A stretch of 64,000 nucleotides of DNA, from the NCBI GenBank assembly GCA_903834925.1, contig CAILLA010000138.1:49293-113292 (forward strand), written 5' to 3'. Position numbers and translations under genes: made by a program. The stretch comes from an uncultured Schlesneria sp. (GTDB lineage Bacteria; Planctomycetota; Planctomycetia; Planctomycetales; Planctomycetaceae). The notes under the pieces are model-generated. The model was not told where the DNA came from. It saw only the letters and a program-made list of their open reading frames with translations, and did not search any database. Below are positions 1-9,815 of this stretch, in pieces; within the stretch, counting starts at the first letter, position 1, and the number at the start of each line of letters is the position of its first letter.

Positions 1-125
1 ACCCTTTGAAGTCGTTCAAATTCCAGTCTGGACGGATAACGCTCTTTGTTCTGTAATAGTGGCATTCCGTTCTCAAGTGTTGCTCACACCGATTTAACGT
101 AGTTACTCGCAGGGATGCTGAATCC

Positions 126-2171
126 GTGAAGACATGGAGTCGACTGGGATTACTTGTTTGGCCATACCGGAGAAAGCTGTTTCTTTCAGCCTCTTTTGGC
201 GTGGTTGCTGCATTTCTGTGGAGCTTCGAATTACTGCTGACGTTCCCGATCACAGTCATGTTCGGAGAACATCACACACTGGCAAACTATTCTCATCACG
301 AAATGGTGAAGGCCGCAGAGGCGATTGATCAAAAAAATGCCCGGCTCGCTCAGTTAGATGAACAACTTCGCCTGATACCAGAAAATGGTGAGCGTCGTCG
401 AGCCTCCGAGCGGGTTGAGGTCATTGAAGATCAACAGCGACTTCGGATGGAAGTTGATGTCTATACATCAAAGCTCTGGATGCTGAGCTGGTTTGAATCC
501 AAGATCATACGCAATCTTCCCACAGACCAGTTCCAGATGTTCGCATTACTGTTTGCATTTATTTTACTGGTGACATTGGCAAAAGGATTATCGGGTTATT
601 GCCAGGATGTGTTGGCAGGAAGTGTCGCCGAGTCAGTCGTCATCGATCTTCGGCAGCAATTGTTCCGAAGCGCATTGCGTCTTGATCCTCAAACGTTATC
701 GCTCGAAGGGACTTCAACCTGGTTGACCGATTTTACGTTCTCTTTGCAGAACCTTGCGAATGCGATGACGGAACTCGGTGGCCGCGTCGTGCGCGAACCT
801 TTAAAAGCGGTTTCGTGTCTTGCTGCTTTGCTTTACTTTAATTGGAAACTGACGGTTATCTTTTTGTTGTTCATGCCTGTACTCGGCGGACTGTTTCATT
901 GGTTGGGACTGCGGTTGAAGCGTGCTGCCAACCGAACGGTCGACAGCATGGGACGTATCTACAAACGGTTGGAAGAAACCTTTCACAATGTGAAAGCGGT
1001 CATTGCATTTGATCGAGCAGGCCGACATCGGCGAGAATTTCATCTTGAAAACAAAACCTTTTATCAGCAGGCGATGAAGCTCGTGCAGATCGATGCAATG
1101 AGCGGCCCGGCTGCGGAATTGCTGGGGATGTTGGCTGCAAGCGCCGTTCTATTGCCAGCGGCTTTCCTGGTGCTGCGTAACACAACGACCATTTGGGGTA
1201 TTCCACTTGCCTCGTCACCGCCGACGTTTCCCGAACTGGCGGCGTTCTATGTCCTGCTGGCAGGAGTGCTTGAACCCGTTCGAAAATTTTCGAAATTCTA
1301 TAACACCATTCGACAATCCACCGCGATTGCCGAACGATTGTTTCAACGCATGGATACGGTCTCGTTGATAACCCCCCCCGTTTCAGCACAGTTCCTGCCG
1401 TTGCTTAGTCAGTCAATCGAATTTCGTGACGTCACGTTTCAATATGCAAAACAGGCAAACGATGTTACTGAGCGGGCATTCGTGTTAAATGGCCTCGACC
1501 TGACGATCAATGCAGGTGAAAGCGTTGCCGTGGTTGGTCCGAATGGCTCGGGAAAATCGACGTTGGTCAATTTATTACCGCGATTCTATGACCCAAATCA
1601 TGGAGACGTACTTTTCGACGGCATCAATTTGAAAGATGCAAGAATCCGCGATATTCGCGAACAAATTGCATTGGTTCCACAAGAAACCCATTTGTTCGAT
1701 AACACAATTATTGAAAATATTCGTTACGGTCGACCTGGCGCGTCTGACGAAGAGGTTCACGATGCTGCAATGAGGGCGCACGTTCTCGAGTTTACCGACG
1801 CCATGCCGCTTGGACTACTCACACCTGTCGGAGAGCATGGCAAGCAATTGTCAGGGGGACAACGACAGCGAATTGCACTTTCCCGCGCAATTTTACGAGA
1901 CCCGCGTCTCTTAATTCTGGACGAACCAACTTCCGCCGTCGATGCACAAAGCGAACAATTCATTCACGCGTCATTACGTGACTTTGTCAAAGGCCGAACG
2001 ACGATTCTGATTACTCACTGTTTGACGCCAACACTGCTTGAATTCTTGGACCGGATTGTCGTCGTTGACCGGGGTCGAGTTGTTGCAACGGGCTGTCATC
2101 CCGAACTGCTGGGGACCTGTTCGGTCTACCAGAGGCTATGGCACGCTCAAACTCAGCGAGCTGCCGCTTAA
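126..2171 (+). CDS. ABC transporter, fused permease and ATPase (MsbA-like exporter half)
   Basis: This is a 681-residue exporter half-transporter that would work as a homodimer in the cytoplasmic membrane. The first membrane helix is at about residues 17-39 and further helices run to about residue 390. The nucleotide-binding domain has Walker A GPNGSGKST near 470, signature LSGGQRQR near 574, Walker B LLILDEPTS near 597 and the H-loop ITH near 629. Between TM1 and TM2 lies an unusually long, charged, probably coiled-coil segment of about 80 residues (roughly 55-135), which ordinary MsbA-type proteins lack. The start is GTG at 126. The next gene is 135 bp downstream on the same strand. Family membership is clear. 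The substrate (lipid, peptide or drug) cannot be read from the sequence. Confidence 0.9.
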   Translation: MKTWSRLGLLVWPYRRKLFLSASFGVVAAFLWSFELLLTFPITVMFGEHHTLANYSHHEMVKAAEAIDQKNARLAQLDEQLRLIPENGERRRASERVEVIEDQQRLRMEVDVYTSKLWMLSWFESKIIRNLPTDQFQMFALLFAFILLVTLAKGLSGYCQDVLAGSVAESVVIDLRQQLFRSALRLDPQTLSLEGTSTWLTDFTFSLQNLANAMTELGGRVVREPLKAVSCLAALLYFNWKLTVIFLLFMPVLGGLFHWLGLRLKRAANRTVDSMGRIYKRLEETFHNVKAVIAFDRAGRHRREFHLENKTFYQQAMKLVQIDAMSGPAAELLGMLAASAVLLPAAFLVLRNTTTIWGIPLASSPPTFPELAAFYVLLAGVLEPVRKFSKFYNTIRQSTAIAERLFQRMDTVSLITPPVSAQFLPLLSQSIEFRDVTFQYAKQANDVTERAFVLNGLDLTINAGESVAVVGPNGSGKSTLVNLLPRFYDPNHGDVLFDGINLKDARIRDIREQIALVPQETHLFDNTIIENIRYGRPGASDEEVHDAAMRAHVLEFTDAMPLGLLTPVGEHGKQLSGGQRQRIALSRAILRDPRLLILDEPTSAVDAQSEQFIHASLRDFVKGRTTILITHCLTPTLLEFLDRIVVVDRGRVVATGCHPELLGTCSVYQRLWHAQTQRAAA

Positions 2172-2306
2172 TCAACTTTCTTTGATCTTGCTCGTTCAAG
2201 TTGGATTGAAGCGGCTGTAATCAAAATGCTGATCCGGGAAGACTGGTTTTGCCGAAACCAGACCCGTGGTGAGACTGACTGTACTGAAGTGAGTTGAAAA
2301 GATTCA

Positions 2307-3677
2307 TTGGATAGAATTGTGTCGGTGAAATGGGTGAACTGGCGAACTGGTCTTGTGATCGGCGCAATTGCAATTTTTGCGATGACGCAGATCCCCGGTT
2401 TCGGCACGCCCGAAGTTCATAACGCAAATTCCCCATCGAACTTCGTACTGGTCGATCCTCGCCCTTCCGTTGATGACTGGCCCTGGTCGTTGGGTGCGGA
2501 TCATCGGAATGCTTCGAATGCCACAAACTTCCCCTTGCAGTGGTCACCAAGTGATCATGAGGGATGGCAGGTCCCCATTCCCGGCCACGGGAATGCTTCG
2601 CCTTGCCTTTGGGGGAATCAGCTGTTTTTGCCGATTCTTGACTCTGCTTCCCAGCGATTAGTTCTGCTCTGCTTCCGGCGCGATACAGGCCGAATCGTTT
2701 GGCGGGCGACGTTACACCAGGAACAGATTCCAAAGTCACTTGATAGGGGGGCGACGGCTTCGTCGTCACCTGCATGCGATGGTCAAAACGTTTTTACGGT
2801 TTCCAACGTTCAGGGAAAGCTTTGGATCACTGCCGTCGAGACGACGGGGCGAGTTGCCTGGCAGCGAGAGGTTGGACCGTATCGTTCGCATGAGCCGTAT
2901 CGTTCGTCTCCAATCCTGTTTAAATCCCTCGTTATCGTGAGTGCCGATCAACCACACGCCAGCTTCATCGCAGCCGTTCATCGGCAGACCGGCGAAATCA
3001 TCTGGCGAATTAAACGTCCCAACGGCGCAAGCTTTGGTACGCCAATCGTTGCCACGATCTCAGAGCGGCCACAACTTGTGCTGAGTGGAGCGGGCGGCAT
3101 TACCAGTTATGACCCGTACAATGGGAATCGCATTTGGACTTGCTCAACGTTAGCCGAACGAGTTGCCAACACGATTGCCTTTGATGCGGACCATGTTTTT
3201 GCAACATACGCACGTCCTAACGCGGAAATTGTCTGCATTGCCGCAAACGGAAATGGTGACGTTACAAAGTCGCATATTTCCTGGCGATTACCAAAAATCG
3301 GCAGCGAACGTCCTAGCCCGATTCACTTCGATGGTTTGTTATACGCTCTCACCGATGATGGTCGCCTGGCATGCATCCAACCCACGACAGGGAAGATCGA
3401 ATGGACGAGGCAGCTGGAAGGAACGTTCGCAGCCTCGCCAGTCGTCGCGGGGCCGTTTCTTTTCTGCGTCAATGAAGCAGGTGTTACGTACCACGTGCGT
3501 GCAAGCGCGGCGAGTGCGCCTGTGATAACAAATGCCCTTTTTGAAGAAACCGTTGCTACACCAATCATTGCTGGGGACTCGATTTTCTTTCGAACTGCCG
3601 GCCGGCTTCATCGCGTCGTTGCTTCGGAACCTCAGCCAGTTGTGGAGCGTCCAAACGATGGCAAGCGACGGTTCTGA
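2307..3677 (+). CDS. PQQ-binding-like beta-propeller repeat protein
   Basis: This is a secreted or membrane-anchored propeller protein. A hydrophobic segment (TGLVIGAIAIFAMTQIPGF) near the N-terminus looks like a signal peptide or anchor. The body carries repeated blades of the type GRIVWRATL, GRVAWQREV, GEIIWRIKR and GKIEWTRQL, the hallmark of PQQ-like propellers. Planctomycetes have many such proteins, some cofactor-free and acting as binding scaffolds. No dehydrogenase active site is recognised, so enzymatic activity is not claimed. The start is uncertain: the longest frame begins with TTG at 2307, and GTG codons at 2319 and 2325 are alternatives. The gene stands alone between the ABC exporter and a repeat-containing gap. 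Confidence 0.8.
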   Translation: MDRIVSVKWVNWRTGLVIGAIAIFAMTQIPGFGTPEVHNANSPSNFVLVDPRPSVDDWPWSLGADHRNASNATNFPLQWSPSDHEGWQVPIPGHGNASPCLWGNQLFLPILDSASQRLVLLCFRRDTGRIVWRATLHQEQIPKSLDRGATASSSPACDGQNVFTVSNVQGKLWITAVETTGRVAWQREVGPYRSHEPYRSSPILFKSLVIVSADQPHASFIAAVHRQTGEIIWRIKRPNGASFGTPIVATISERPQLVLSGAGGITSYDPYNGNRIWTCSTLAERVANTIAFDADHVFATYARPNAEIVCIAANGNGDVTKSHISWRLPKIGSERPSPIHFDGLLYALTDDGRLACIQPTTGKIEWTRQLEGTFAASPVVAGPFLFCVNEAGVTYHVRASAASAPVITNALFEETVATPIIAGDSIFFRTAGRLHRVVASEPQPVVERPNDGKRRF

Positions 3678-3839
3678 AGTCGCTGCCGGGGAATTGCAGT
3701 AATAAGTCTTATGGGACGGATAAGACGTATACGACCTATGGGATTTAGGTGACATTGGCGTTCGCTTGCGGATTGCGGCGCCACCAGATGCCCTGCCTTA
3801 GATCGTGACTGGCGCGTCGGCAAGACCTAACGTTCGGGT

Positions 3840-3942
3840 CTTGTGCCACTGCATCGGAGTCTTCGGAGACGCAGTGTCTTCGATTTGATCCCGGCAATCG
3901 AAGAGCACTGAGTGACCGGAGACGGTCATTCAGTGGCACAAG
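3840..3942. repeat. GTGCCAC-type hairpin repeat, paired copy
   Basis: A 12-bp perfect terminal inverted repeat (CTTGTGCCACTG at 3840, CAGTGGCACAAG ending at 3942) encloses two back-to-back hairpin units. The right unit folds as CACTG..TGACCG, loop GAGA, CGGTCA..CAGTG. About 42 bp of the left unit recur at 23996-24037. It fills the gap between convergent genes and might act as a transcription terminator, but no T-run follows. Confidence 0.8.
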
Positions 3943-3965
3943 AATCTGTTCGCTTCGACAGCGCT

Positions 3966-4967
3966 CTAGCGGACCTTGCCTGAAATCCTTTTGCCGTCGA
4001 TGGTCAGGATAACCGGCGTTTCAGGTTGGCATGAAGGCCGCTTGATCATTCCTAACGCAACGACCGATTGTGATGCTTGCGCCTGAGTTTGACCGATTTC
4101 AATTGCGGCCGATGTGATGACACCAACTTCAATTGTTCCTGACACGTCGTAAATAACAGTTCCCGCAATCGGCACAACTGTTGAATCGAACTGAAGTCGC
4201 CTCAATTCGCGATTTGTGTGCCCGAGTGCATCCAGTCGGGCGATCGTTTCCTGACCCAGATAGCAACCTTTATTAAACGAAACACATTGTTTCGTTCGAG
4301 CGACTTCCTGTGCAAGCTGATCGTCAGTGATGTCCACACCGTACACGGGATACCCCGCTTCAATCCTCAATAATTCGAACAGTTCGTGGGTCCCTTCGGC
4401 CACACCCAAGCCAGAGAGACTCAACTTGACTCTTTCGATTTGGCTAAGCGGGACCGACATCAGAAATCCAGGGGAACCTAACAGGTCCACACGACGGATA
4501 TGGATCGACAAGCTGTCGGTTTCCCGTTCAATCGAACTTCCGGCCGAAGTCCCTTCATCAAGCTGAAGCAATTGAGCAGCCAGTGGCCCGGTGACAAAAA
4601 GTTCGCCCCGTTCATCCGTTCGCGGAATGAATTGCACATCATCGACCAGCAGGAATTTTCCCAAATGACTGATGATTGTCTGCTGCTGACCTGGTGTTCC
4701 ATCCAGCCAGAGCGAGTTCTCGCCGCAAAATACGAATCCATGCGCGACAACCTTCCCTTTCAGATTGGTCACAAACGTTTCACAACCTTGCCCCGGTTTC
4801 AATCGTTTGATGTCGTTTGAGGTGAAGCTATGCAGAAATCGAACTCGATCTGCGCCGGTGATTTCGATTTGAGTCCGATCGCTCAGATCGAAAATGGCCA
4901 CGCTTGTTCTGGCCGCATTCAGGGCTTCAGAAAGTGTCTTAGATGAGGCGTGAGAAGCAGCTGACAT
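3966..4967 (-). CDS. ygfZ: YgfZ/GcvT-family folate-binding protein
   Basis: This is a 333-residue member of the tetrahydrofolate-binding YgfZ family, which helps assemble or repair iron-sulfur proteins such as MiaB and is structurally related to the GcvT aminomethyltransferase. The diagnostic motif KGCYLGQE is present at about residues 231-238, including the conserved cysteine. The N-terminal part (ITGADRVRFLHSFTSNDI) matches the GcvT fold. The gene lies 12 bp downstream of murJ on the same strand, so the two are probably co-transcribed. The length is normal for the family and no anomaly is seen. Confidence 0.92.
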   Translation of the reverse strand: MSAASHASSKTLSEALNAARTSVAIFDLSDRTQIEITGADRVRFLHSFTSNDIKRLKPGQGCETFVTNLKGKVVAHGFVFCGENSLWLDGTPGQQQTIISHLGKFLLVDDVQFIPRTDERGELFVTGPLAAQLLQLDEGTSAGSSIERETDSLSIHIRRVDLLGSPGFLMSVPLSQIERVKLSLSGLGVAEGTHELFELLRIEAGYPVYGVDITDDQLAQEVARTKQCVSFNKGCYLGQETIARLDALGHTNRELRRLQFDSTVVPIAGTVIYDVSGTIEVGVITSAAIEIGQTQAQASQSVVALGMIKRPSCQPETPVILTIDGKRISGKVR

Positions 4968-4979
4968 TGTATTCGGCCT

Positions 4980-6653
4980 TCAACTTTCGAGATTCGGGTC
5001 AGGCATTCGTTTTCCCGAAACAACAAGCCACGGTTCGACTAATCCTATCAGACGAGCACACAACAGAAAGGCAATTGCACCAACCGCCAAGGGGATACCG
5101 AGTCGAATCGCACGTCCAAAAACGAGTCCTGGAGAACTGAGCAAATGGAGTAATACCTGACAGACGACTGCCATGACCGCTGTTGCCAGGATTGTTTTTA
5201 TCGTTGTCCACCCGATCTCGCACCAGTGCAAGTAACCGACCTTGCGTTGCAATACCAATGCCGTCGCCGCACTTTGACCAGCCGCAACGAGTGCCGTTGC
5301 CAACGCGAGGCCGCAACCGCCCAGCGGCCAGATTAACGTCAGATTCAAGATCAGGTTCGCAAACATCGCTGCTATGCCGATGTACATTGGCGTCAACCGG
5401 TCACCGATTGCGTAAAACCCTCGCTGCAAAATCAACAGGCCGCAATAGGCCCAAACACCAGAGCCGTATGCTGCGATCATATCACCAGTTCGACGAGCAT
5501 CGTCCGCGTTGAATTTCCCGTATTCGAAAAAGAGCGTTGCCAGTGGGTGACCAATCAAGATCAGCCCGACACTCGCCGGAAGCCCGATGGCAATCACGAG
5601 GCGAACTCCCAGTGACAAATCGGCTCGCAGTTTCTCGGTCTCGCCCCGTTGTGCATGTGAAGTAAACAGCGGAAACAATACTGTCCCCAATGCAACCCCG
5701 AAGACACCCAGTGGAAACTGATATAATCGCTGACCGAGATAAAGCGCGGTTGCTGTTCCGGCCGGAAGCGGATATTTCGGCGATCCAGGCAACGGCATCA
5801 ACAAACTGAGATCGGCAGGTTGAGTGAACCCCCAGGCAATAAAACTATCGAGAACTGCATTCAATTGGGTGACGGACAACCCGATAATCACCGGCAACAT
5901 GTCCGTCGCAATCTTCCAGACGCGATCCATCGCAAGTCGCCAGTCCGATCGAAAACCAAACCCGTTTGAGTAAAGCACGATTAGAGGAAACAGCAACTGC
6001 AGTACCCCTCCGATCAGCACACAAACGCCGATGACATAAGCCTGGTTCACATCATCTTTCCAGAGTGGCGCAAGCAGCCACAAACTGAGCAACCAGACAA
6101 GATTCAGGATCGATGGAACCAATGCGGGCCAGACGAATTTTCCCAGCGCATTCAGTACGGCTCCCAACTGAGCGGCAAGGCAGATCAGTACGACATAGGG
6201 CATCAGAAGCGCGGACAGATTACGCAGCAGGGTTGCTTCCGGGCTGAGTTGCATGAACCAACCCAGCGACCAGATTGCCCCCTCAAACAAAACAATCATC
6301 GAACACAAAAACCCCGCCAACGACCAGAAGACGGCCCAGGTGACACGCGCTGCGGATTCGCTTCCTCGTTCACGTAGATCCGAGACGAAAACGGGCAGAA
6401 ATGCCGTTGTTAAGGCCCCTTCGCCGAGTAAAACCCGCGCCAGGTTAGGGAGTCGAAAAGCGACCGTAAACGAATCCATGACAGGCCCCGCTCCGAAAAG
6501 TACCCCCATCGCCTGGTCACGCATCAGACCAAGTATGCGGCTACCAATCGTGCAAAGACTGACGATTCGAAGATTTTTTGAGACGTGTTGTAATGACTCG
6601 TTCAAGGAGAAATCCGTTTCATGCGACAAGCTGCCATCCGGTGTTGGAGGCAA
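4980..6653 (-). CDS. murJ: Lipid II flippase MurJ (MviN)
   Basis: This is a 557-residue polytopic membrane protein of the MOP superfamily that flips undecaprenyl-linked peptidoglycan precursor to the periplasmic face. The N-terminal signature is clear: RILGLMRDQAMGVLFGAG, then DSFTVAFRLPNLARVLLGEG and ALTTAFLPVF. About 14 hydrophobic helices follow. Its presence fits current evidence that planctomycetes make peptidoglycan. It sits upstream of ygfZ (12-bp gap) and 67 bp downstream of a Ser/Thr kinase gene on the same strand. The start at 6653 keeps the whole N-terminal signature. Start codons a little further in would also preserve TM1. Confidence 0.93.
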   Translation of the reverse strand: MPPTPDGSLSHETDFSLNESLQHVSKNLRIVSLCTIGSRILGLMRDQAMGVLFGAGPVMDSFTVAFRLPNLARVLLGEGALTTAFLPVFVSDLRERGSESAARVTWAVFWSLAGFLCSMIVLFEGAIWSLGWFMQLSPEATLLRNLSALLMPYVVLICLAAQLGAVLNALGKFVWPALVPSILNLVWLLSLWLLAPLWKDDVNQAYVIGVCVLIGGVLQLLFPLIVLYSNGFGFRSDWRLAMDRVWKIATDMLPVIIGLSVTQLNAVLDSFIAWGFTQPADLSLLMPLPGSPKYPLPAGTATALYLGQRLYQFPLGVFGVALGTVLFPLFTSHAQRGETEKLRADLSLGVRLVIAIGLPASVGLILIGHPLATLFFEYGKFNADDARRTGDMIAAYGSGVWAYCGLLILQRGFYAIGDRLTPMYIGIAAMFANLILNLTLIWPLGGCGLALATALVAAGQSAATALVLQRKVGYLHWCEIGWTTIKTILATAVMAVVCQVLLHLLSSPGLVFGRAIRLGIPLAVGAIAFLLCARLIGLVEPWLVVSGKRMPDPNLES

Positions 6654-6720
6654 GGTAGGCGATTGTCGTCATCAATTCCACTGAATCCCAACGACGCTCG
6701 TCACTGGGCGTCATGGCGAC

Positions 6721-8379
6721 TCATTTTTGAAACGAGTTAAACAGCTGGGCAAATTTATCCCAAATTGGTTGCCTGAAAATCAAGATCGCTGCCAGTCCTC
6801 CGAAAACAATCGTCAGCCAGATCACCAGACTGACCAGGCCCGCAGTATTAGAAATCAGGTTCCTGAACCATCGAGTCCAGCCGCGCCGGTCGTATTGTCG
6901 TCCAATCGTGGCGAATTCAGATTTCAGGCCCGCCGATTTCTGTTGGGCCTTCTCGCGGATAATGCGACCTTCGACCGCTTTCTGGAACTCTGGATAATAA
7001 GCGATCGGAGCGAACGAATCGGCGGGGTTTTTCTTGACCCGCGCCTTTTGATCGATTGTTCCGTTCTTCAAGGCCGTCTGGATTTGCGATGAGGTCAACT
7101 TGCCGACAGTATCCTTTCCTTGTGCCGTCTTGTATTGGACGATCCAGGTATCCCCGGCAGACGACGAGTCGTCCGGCGGTTGACGACCCGGCGCTGCGGC
7201 ATCTGAGCTGGAAGTCTTACGGACGCCGGTTGAGGGCGTTCGACCCGCTTGCGAGGCTGTTCCTTGTCCCTTCTGAACTCCTTGTGAACTGTGTGTTGAC
7301 TGACCACTTCCTGTCGAGGAACTTCGCACGTAGCGATCGGGCACGTCGATAAAAGTGAGTGACGGGTTTTCGAGGCCCAGCCCCGACAGCATTCTGATCA
7401 CTTCTCCGAAATCTTTGAATCGCCGTTCCAAATCCTTCTCGATCATTTTGTCGATCATGAGATCGAGTCTGTCTGGAACTTCTGGATTGAGTTTGCGAGC
7501 CGAATCAAACCGCCCTTTTTCCTTGGCAAGAATCACTTCAGTGGCGGAATTGCCCGCGAAAGGAAGCTTTCCCGTTAGAAAATAGTAAAGCGTGATCCCC
7601 AGAGCATAGATGTCCGATCGTCCGTCAACATGCTTCGCGTTTCTTGCCTGCTCGGGTGCCATGTAATATGGAGTTCCGAGTCCGGTTCCACTGGCGGTCA
7701 TCGAAAGATCATCGTCCAAGGCCTTGGCAAGGCCAAAGTCGGCGACCTTTACCTTCCCTTTGCTGGTCAACATAATATTGTCAGGCTTGATGTCGCGATG
7801 GATCAGATTTTGGCTATGTGCGAACTGTAACGCCTCGGCACAACGCAAGGTCACATGCAGAGCATCGCCGATCGAGAGCTTGCCGAGAGTATCCATCCAC
7901 TTTTGCATGCTCTTGCCATCCACGAATTCCATCGCCACGTAGTGAATGCCACGATCTTCATCGACGTCGAACACGCTTACTGCATTCTCGTGGTTCATGC
8001 GTGCCATCGACCGTGCCTCTTTATAGAAGCGGGCCACAAAATCCTCTTTCGCCGCCAAAGCCTTTGAAAGCACTTTCACCGCTGCCGGTCGGCGGAGTTT
8101 CGTATCCTCACCCAGATAAACTTCTCCCATCCCTCCCTGCCCAAGCTTTTTCGTTAATTTGTATTTCCCAAGTTGAGAAGTCCCCGACTTTTTGGCGCCG
8201 CTGTTGGTCTCACTTGGTTTACCTTTTTCGGAGTCCGTTCGTTTCTCGTTTGATACAGGAACGGGAATTTCGTTGCGTTCCGGCACCTCTGTTGCGTCTG
8301 AGTTCGGCACAAAAGTAGCGTCTAAACTCTCCTCGGAATTCGACTTGGCTTTTGCGTCACCTGATGGCGTGTGATCCAT
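6721..8379 (-). CDS. Membrane-anchored Ser/Thr protein kinase with GYF_2-like domain
   Basis: This is a Hanks-type kinase of about 552 residues. The glycine loop GQGGMGEVYLG and AVKVL lysine occur at about residues 75-105, HRDIKPDN at about 190, DFG at about 211 and GTPYYMAPEQ at about 230. A Ser/Gly/Gln-rich linker follows the kinase domain. Next comes a stretch (about 415-475) with the W..QY and G.LT..Q pattern of GYF_2 domains, then one membrane helix near the C-terminus (about 525-547). The catalytic domain is therefore probably cytoplasmic on a C-terminal anchor, unlike the usual PASTA kinases. The frame extends upstream to a TTG at 8460. I prefer the ATG at 8379 because it directly precedes the acidic low-complexity leader. 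Targets are unknown. Confidence 0.88.
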   Translation of the reverse strand: MDHTPSGDAKAKSNSEESLDATFVPNSDATEVPERNEIPVPVSNEKRTDSEKGKPSETNSGAKKSGTSQLGKYKLTKKLGQGGMGEVYLGEDTKLRRPAAVKVLSKALAAKEDFVARFYKEARSMARMNHENAVSVFDVDEDRGIHYVAMEFVDGKSMQKWMDTLGKLSIGDALHVTLRCAEALQFAHSQNLIHRDIKPDNIMLTSKGKVKVADFGLAKALDDDLSMTASGTGLGTPYYMAPEQARNAKHVDGRSDIYALGITLYYFLTGKLPFAGNSATEVILAKEKGRFDSARKLNPEVPDRLDLMIDKMIEKDLERRFKDFGEVIRMLSGLGLENPSLTFIDVPDRYVRSSSTGSGQSTHSSQGVQKGQGTASQAGRTPSTGVRKTSSSDAAAPGRQPPDDSSSAGDTWIVQYKTAQGKDTVGKLTSSQIQTALKNGTIDQKARVKKNPADSFAPIAYYPEFQKAVEGRIIREKAQQKSAGLKSEFATIGRQYDRRGWTRWFRNLISNTAGLVSLVIWLTIVFGGLAAILIFRQPIWDKFAQLFNSFQK

Positions 8380-8507
8380 GTTGTCCAAGCCCTTAAAGAA
8401 TGATCGGTTCAACGGTCCTGACGCGATTTTTCGGCAACCGGAAGTGTTCGCTGAATCCAACGAACTGTGTCGCCACGGTCTGTTCGGGCCATTTCCCCAC
8501 GGCCATT

Positions 8508-9815
8508 TCAGACCAGTTCCGAGATCGGCTGACCTTGTTCCAGGACGAAAACAGGTCGACCTGCTTGATTGACAAACTGGGCTTGTGGATCGAGTCCAAG
8601 ATGTTGGAAAATGGTTGCCATCAGATCTCGTGGTGTGATGGGCTTCGACTTGGGAACGTCAACTTTTGGCATGGATTCGCCGATGACCTGCCCCATTCGG
8701 AAACTGCCGCCTGATAAAGCGAGGGTGCTCAGCGGTGCCCAGTGATCACGACCACCGGTGCGGTTAATTCGAGGCGTTCGTCCAAACTCGCCCGTGATCA
8801 CTAGCAGCACATTTTCCGTCATTCCGCGCGAAGCGACGTCGTGAACAAACGCGGCCACGGCGTGGTCCAAAGCCGGGACAAGGCGCTTCAAGTTCTTTTC
8901 AATCGTCCCATGCATATCCCAACCACCATAGTTAATGGTGACAAACCCACACCCCGCTTCGACCAATCGCCGAGCCATCAGCATCTGTTGAGCCAGTTGA
9001 TCCTTGCCGTACGCTTTACGTGTCGAGTCGCTTTCCTTTTCGATGTTGAATGCGTCGGCAGCACTTCCCTGAAGGATATTGAACGCCTGCTGCTCGAACG
9101 CGTCCAGCCCATCCATCAGACCGTGAGAATCCGTGTCACGACGAAATCGATCAAGATTTCCGAGAAGTTCGCGGCGATCGTCGAAACGGTCCACTTTAGT
9201 CCCCAGCGTCAAGTTCTTGCGGGCCTGTCCGTTGGAATCGAACGGACCATAGGCCGGCCCCAGGAACGCCGGTCCGTCTGCAAGGATATTGGAAAGTCGT
9301 ACGTACGAGGGAATTCCCGTCAGAGAGTCATTTGCACCGCGGATCTTTGAGCTAATGGAACCAATCGATGGACGCGTCGGCTGCCCCCCATTGTCAATGG
9401 CCCGATTGTCATAGCCCGTCATGACGAAATGCGTTCCGCCCGCATGCCCGCTGTTGTTGTGCGCAAACGAGCGAACGAACGCCATCTTATCCGCCACCTG
9501 GGCGATTTCGTTAAAGTGTCCGCCGATTCGCACTCCTGGAATGTTGGTTTCCGTGTCACCTGTCACGCTCCGGTATTCCGATGGAGCCGTCATCTTGGGG
9601 TCAAACGTTTCAATGTGGGTCGGACCACCCCCAAGCCACAGCCAGACAACCGAAGTCGATTTGACAGACTGACCTGCTTCCGCTGCCAGAGATCGGGCTG
9701 CCAGTAAGTTCGACAGGGAGAATCCCCCGTAACCCAATGCACCCACCTTCAGGAAATTGCGCCGCGACGTTTTGTCACAGTCCAGATAACGGCAATTCGT
9801 CGAGAGAGTCAGCAT
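8508..9815 (-). CDS. DUF1501 family Tat-exported protein
   Basis: This is a 435-residue DUF1501 protein of the alkaline-phosphatase/sulfatase-like fold, abundant in planctomycetes. A Tat signal is visible: SRRNFLKVG at residues 17-25, followed by a hydrophobic glycine-rich stretch. Family features include WLGGGPTHIETFDPK, HNNSGHAGGTHFVMTGYD, and GEFGRTPRIN with GRDHW near the C-terminal part. The ATG at 9815 is chosen because AGGAG lies about 9 nt upstream; the open frame extends to 9914. DUF1501 genes are usually paired with a DUF1549/DUF1553 cytochrome c partner, and none is adjacent here. The biochemical role is not established. Confidence 0.9.
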   Translation of the reverse strand: MLTLSTNCRYLDCDKTSRRNFLKVGALGYGGFSLSNLLAARSLAAEAGQSVKSTSVVWLWLGGGPTHIETFDPKMTAPSEYRSVTGDTETNIPGVRIGGHFNEIAQVADKMAFVRSFAHNNSGHAGGTHFVMTGYDNRAIDNGGQPTRPSIGSISSKIRGANDSLTGIPSYVRLSNILADGPAFLGPAYGPFDSNGQARKNLTLGTKVDRFDDRRELLGNLDRFRRDTDSHGLMDGLDAFEQQAFNILQGSAADAFNIEKESDSTRKAYGKDQLAQQMLMARRLVEAGCGFVTINYGGWDMHGTIEKNLKRLVPALDHAVAAFVHDVASRGMTENVLLVITGEFGRTPRINRTGGRDHWAPLSTLALSGGSFRMGQVIGESMPKVDVPKSKPITPRDLMATIFQHLGLDPQAQFVNQAGRPVFVLEQGQPISELV

